Part shown: piece after piece, positions 61,073-64,000 of the stretch
How the letters are laid out: each line of letters starts with the position of its first letter
Position numbering within the stretch: position 1 is the stretch's first letter
DNA from: Telmatospirillum sp. J64-1
GTDB lineage: Bacteria > Pseudomonadota > Alphaproteobacteria > Rhodospirillales > Magnetospirillaceae
DNA length: 64,000 nucleotides
Direction: 5' to 3'
Assembly (NCBI RefSeq): GCF_006980715.1
Contig: NZ_SBHN01000001.1
Span: 372,001-436,000 of the forward strand
The notes under the pieces: model-generated
Seen by the model: the letters and a program-made list of their open reading frames with translations, nothing else
The model's database searches: none
What the model was told of the DNA's origin: nothing
Position numbers and translations under genes: made by a program

Positions 61073-61693
61073 ATGTCATTGTCCATGAAGACGACTGCGG
61101 CAAAGGCTGAAGCCCCGGCCCGAGACGAGGCAAGGGACGGCGGATTCGTTTGGCTGTTCATTCGGGCCGTCAACGGCCTGTCGCTGATTTGCGGCATTCT
61201 GGCCGCCATCGGGATCGCCGTCGCCGTCGCCCTGGTCTGCCAGCTGGTATTCGTACGCTATGTCCTGAATGCTTCTACGGTGTGGCAGACCGAGGTGGTG
61301 ATCTACCTGATGATCGGTGCCACGCTGTTGGGCGCCCCTTACGTGCAACGCGCGCGCGGCCATGTGAATGTGGATCTGCTGCCGATCTACCTGCGGGGAA
61401 GAGCCCGCTTCGTCCTTTACTATCTGTGCCTGCTTCTCGCGATGGTGGTCTGCCTGATCGTGGCCTATTACGGCTTCGAGATGGCGCTCGAGGCCTATGT
61501 CTATAACTGGCGCTCGCCGTCCGTCTGGGGAGCTGCGCTCTGGCCTTCTTACTCCGCCATTCCGATCGGTTTCTTTGTCTGGTTCCTGCAACTCCTGGCC
61601 GACTTCCTGGCCGTGGCTACAGGTCGCGACAAGCCTTTCGGGATCGACGATGAAGAGGATGCCACTGACCGCGCCCTGCGCAAGGAGCACTAA
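61073..61693 (+). CDS. TRAP transporter small membrane subunit (DctQ type)
   Basis: The protein has 206 residues with four membrane segments. VFVRYVLNASTVWQTEVVIYLMIGATLLGAPYVQRARGHVNVDLL contains the family stretch (in part RYVLNASTVWQTEVVIYL and RARGHVNVDLL). The ribosome-binding site is CAGGAGGAG. It pairs with the large subunit encoded 2 bp downstream. Confidence 0.9.
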   Translation: MSLSMKTTAAKAEAPARDEARDGGFVWLFIRAVNGLSLICGILAAIGIAVAVALVCQLVFVRYVLNASTVWQTEVVIYLMIGATLLGAPYVQRARGHVNVDLLPIYLRGRARFVLYYLCLLLAMVVCLIVAYYGFEMALEAYVYNWRSPSVWGAALWPSYSAIPIGFFVWFLQLLADFLAVATGRDKPFGIDDEEDATDRALRKEH

Positions 61694-61695
61694 TC

Positions 61696-63015
61696 ATGGA
61701 TCCCCTGATGCTGGGTGCCCTGGTGGGCATCATTACGACCCTGATTCTGTTCTGCGGCATGTCCATCGGCATCGGGCTGTTGCTGGTGTCGATCGGCTTC
61801 CTCGCTCTCTTTGACGGCTTGTCGAGCCTGTCGCTGGTGCCGGAACTGTTCTTCGGCAAGCTCGACAGCTTCGCCATGCTCTCCATCCCCATGTTCATCC
61901 TGATGGGGGCGGCCGTGGCTTCGTCGCGTGCCGGTGGCGATCTCTATTCCGCCCTGGACCGCTGGATGACCCGGGTACCCGGTGGGTTGGTCATTTCCAA
62001 TCTCGGGGCCTGCGCCTTGTTCTCCGCTTTGTCCGGCTCCTCTCCGGCGACCTGTGCGGCCATCGGCAAGATGGGCATCCCCGCCATGCGCGAGCGTGGT
62101 TTCCCGGATAGCGTGGCAGCCGGTTCCATCGCCGCCGGTGGTACATTGGGCATCTTGATCCCGCCCAGCGTCACCATGATCGTCTACGGCATCGCGACGG
62201 AGACTTCGATCGGCCGCCTGTTCCTGGCGGGCTTGGTGCCGGGGTTGATGCTGACCGGCCTGTTCATGGCCTGGTCGCTGTTCTCGACCTGGCGGCAGGG
62301 GCGCGCGACCGCCGCCTTGATCCCGGTCAGCTATACGTGGCGCCAGCGTTTCGAGGTTCTGCCTCGGGTCCTGCCTTTCCTGCTGATCGTCGCTGCGGTT
62401 CTTTATGCCCTCTACGGTGGTATCGCGACTCCGTCCGAGACGGCGGCGGTGGGCGCCTTGGCCTGTCTGCTGACGGCAGTGGTCATCTATCGCATGTGGC
62501 AGCCGAGCAAGCTGTGGGGCATCCTGCGTGACAGCACCCGCGAATCGGTGATGATCCTGATCATCGTGGGTGGCGCCGGCGTGTTCAGCTACATGCTGTC
62601 CAGTCTCTACATCACTCAGGCCATTGCCAACTCGATCATCGCCATGGAGCTGAACCCCTGGCTGTTGATGCTGTTCATCAACCTTTTCCTGCTGGTCTGT
62701 GGGTTCTTCCTGCCCCCCGTGGCGGTCATCGTCATGGCGGCACCGATTCTGCTGCCGGTCATCACCAGCGCGGGCTTCGATCCCTATTGGTTCGCCGTCA
62801 TCCTGACCATCAATATGGAGATCGGCCTGATCTCCCCGCCCGTCGGTCTCAATCTCTATGTCATCAACGGTATTGCGCCGGAGATTAGGTTGCAGACGAT
62901 CCTCCTCGGCTCGCTGCCCTATGTCGGCTGCATGGTCGTAGCGATCATTCTGCTGTGCCTGTTCCCGGGCATCGCCACATGGCTGCCCAACATGGTGATG
63001 GGGGCTGCCACATGA
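61696..63015 (+). CDS. TRAP transporter large membrane subunit (DctM type)
   Basis: The protein has 439 residues with about twelve membrane segments. Motifs include GSSPATCAAIGKMGIPAMRERGF and AAGGTLGILIPPSVTMIVYG (in part GTLGILIPPS), and a near-repeat in the C-terminal half (MEIGLISPPVGLNLYVING). It drives sodium-coupled uptake. Its stop overlaps the start of the malonyl-CoA decarboxylase gene by ATGA, tying transport and metabolism. Confidence 0.93.
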   Translation: MDPLMLGALVGIITTLILFCGMSIGIGLLLVSIGFLALFDGLSSLSLVPELFFGKLDSFAMLSIPMFILMGAAVASSRAGGDLYSALDRWMTRVPGGLVISNLGACALFSALSGSSPATCAAIGKMGIPAMRERGFPDSVAAGSIAAGGTLGILIPPSVTMIVYGIATETSIGRLFLAGLVPGLMLTGLFMAWSLFSTWRQGRATAALIPVSYTWRQRFEVLPRVLPFLLIVAAVLYALYGGIATPSETAAVGALACLLTAVVIYRMWQPSKLWGILRDSTRESVMILIIVGGAGVFSYMLSSLYITQAIANSIIAMELNPWLLMLFINLFLLVCGFFLPPVAVIVMAAPILLPVITSAGFDPYWFAVILTINMEIGLISPPVGLNLYVINGIAPEIRLQTILLGSLPYVGCMVVAIILLCLFPGIATWLPNMVMGAAT

Positions 63016-64000
63016 ACCGGCTTTTCTTCCTCGACCTGCTGTCCACCATTGCCGATCGCGGCCGTGAAATCCTGGATATCTCCACGACGGGAGGTTCGGG
63101 CGGGACGAAGACAATCGAGCAATTATGCCGCGATCTGCTGTCGGGAAGGGGGGAGGCCACCGGCACCGCCCTTGCCCGCGAGGTGGCCCAGGCCTGGGCG
63201 GCCCTGCCGCCCGAACGTCACCTCGATTTCTTCACTACCCTGGTGCAGGCCTACAGTCCCGATCCCGAAGCGGTGACCAAGGCGGCGCAGGCCTATACTT
63301 CCGCGCCGGACCATCAAGCCCTGGCGCGCTTGGGCCAGGTGGTGGAACCGCCGCGGCAGGAACTCATCCGGCGGATCAACATGGCCCCCGGCGGGACCGC
63401 CACCGTGGTTTCCATGCGGGCGGCGCTGGGCCGGCTGCTGCGGGACCATCCTGAACTGAAGGTGGTGGATGCCGATTTCCAGCACCTTCTTTCTTCCTGG
63501 TTCAATCGCGGCTTCCTGGTGCTGCGGAGCGTCAACTGGAACACGCCCGCCTCGATCCTGGAAAAGCTGATCGCGTATGAGGCGGTGCACGAGATCCAGG
63601 GTTGGGAAGACCTGCGCCGCCGCCTGGCGCCGGACCGCCGGTGCTTCGCCTTCTTCCATCCCGCCATGTCGGACGAGCCGCTGATCTTCGTCGAGGTCGC
63701 CCTGGTGCATAAGCTGAGCGACAATGTCGGCGACATCCTGTCCGATGCCGTGGACGAGGCGGCGGCGCGTTCGGCCTCGACAGCCATCTTCTATTCCATC
63801 AGCAATTGCCAGGAGGGCCTGCGCGGCATCTCCTTCGGCAATTTCCTGATCAAGCAGGTGGTCGAGGAATTGTCGCGCGAGATGCCGTCTTTGCGGACCT
63901 TCGCCACGCTGTCGCCCATCCCCGGCTTCATGGGATGGCTGAAGGAACAGGCGGAAGGAAAGGAGCCTCTGTTCCCGTCGGAGGAGGCGCGCCTGCTTCT
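63012..64000 (+). CDS. Malonyl-CoA decarboxylase, N-terminal part (truncated by window edge)
   Basis: At least 329 residues are visible before the right edge; the family has about 450. The N-terminal helical domain (NRLFFLDLLSTIADRGREI ...) is followed by FLVLRSVNWNTPASILEKLI and VHEIQGWEDLRRRLAPDRRCFAFFHPAMSDEPLIFVEVAL (in part GWEDLRRRLAPDRRCFAFF), the conserved start of the GNAT-like catalytic domain; ISNCQEGLRGISFGNFLIK comes next. The enzyme releases CO2 from malonyl-CoA to give acetyl-CoA. Its coupling to the TRAP genes supports a malonate operon; a malonyl-CoA synthetase gene would be expected beyond the edge. Confidence 0.92.
   Translation, partial: MNRLFFLDLLSTIADRGREILDISTTGGSGGTKTIEQLCRDLLSGRGEATGTALAREVAQAWAALPPERHLDFFTTLVQAYSPDPEAVTKAAQAYTSAPDHQALARLGQVVEPPRQELIRRINMAPGGTATVVSMRAALGRLLRDHPELKVVDADFQHLLSSWFNRGFLVLRSVNWNTPASILEKLIAYEAVHEIQGWEDLRRRLAPDRRCFAFFHPAMSDEPLIFVEVALVHKLSDNVGDILSDAVDEAAARSASTAIFYSISNCQEGLRGISFGNFLIKQVVEELSREMPSLRTFATLSPIPGFMGWLKEQAEGKEPLFPSEEARLL

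Overview
The window looks like part of a secondary replicon (plasmid or chromid) of an alphaproteobacterium. The basis is its high GC outside the origin, an RPA-type replication initiator with an iteron array, its own parAB locus, and dense arrays of ABC, TRAP and TTT uptake systems next to catabolic enzymes, as is usual for Rhodobacterales and Rhodospirillales accessory replicons. Genus cannot be set from the sequence alone. No rRNA, tRNA, insertion sequence or CRISPR array was seen.

Backbone (1-11361). On the left edge is a truncated membrane sensor whose start overlaps the stop of a periplasmic 5'-nucleotidase homologue that has lost all its metal-binding motifs. Two tyrosine-recombinase genes follow (one catalytic-domain-only with substituted catalytic positions, one complete). 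Convergent to them is the replication initiator gene repA. Upstream of repA lie 18 direct 18-bp iterons (5673-6504), two AT-rich blocks inside gaps of the array, a perfect DnaA box (6573-6581) and about 0.9 kb of gene-free AT-rich DNA. The parA-parB operon (9712-7555) is flanked on both sides by a 16-bp palindrome that is a strong parS candidate. A DHA2-type drug exporter closes the backbone.

Amino-acid and opine-like block (11362-28133). A complete peptide-type ABC importer operon carries a fumarase/aspartase-superfamily lyase as its second gene and a LysR regulator at its end. Two more LysR genes follow. Then comes a three-subunit HcnABC/OoxAB/LhpBEF-like amino-acid (opine or hydroxyproline) dehydrogenase split over two convergent units, a RidA imine deaminase, an enolase-superfamily dehydratase and a D-2-hydroxyacid dehydrogenase.

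Hydantoin/oxoproline and aspartate block (28149-43901). A LysR gene is divergent from a second peptide-type ABC operon, in which one permease is fused to one ATPase. HyuA/HyuB (hydantoinase/5-oxoprolinase), a DUF5996 protein and a PuuB-like FAD oxidoreductase follow. On the opposite strand are an HSL-type hydrolase, an L-aspartate dehydrogenase and a cupin.

Molybdenum-hydroxylase block (44383-56811). CoxG and TetR genes are followed by a tripartite tricarboxylate (TTT) transporter whose three genes are split by a three-subunit molybdenum hydroxylase and a signal-less NMT1-like binding protein, then an aldehyde dehydrogenase and a TauE/SafE permease. Related TetR-style inverted repeats lie before coxG and before the TTT binding-protein gene. 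The layout suggests uptake, hydroxylation and oxidation of one organic acid or heterocycle.

Right end (56859-64000). A quinone oxidoreductase and a gntR-azlC-azlD unit run left. A TRAP transporter followed directly by malonyl-CoA decarboxylase, cut by the window edge, runs right and is most simply read as a malonate uptake and use operon.
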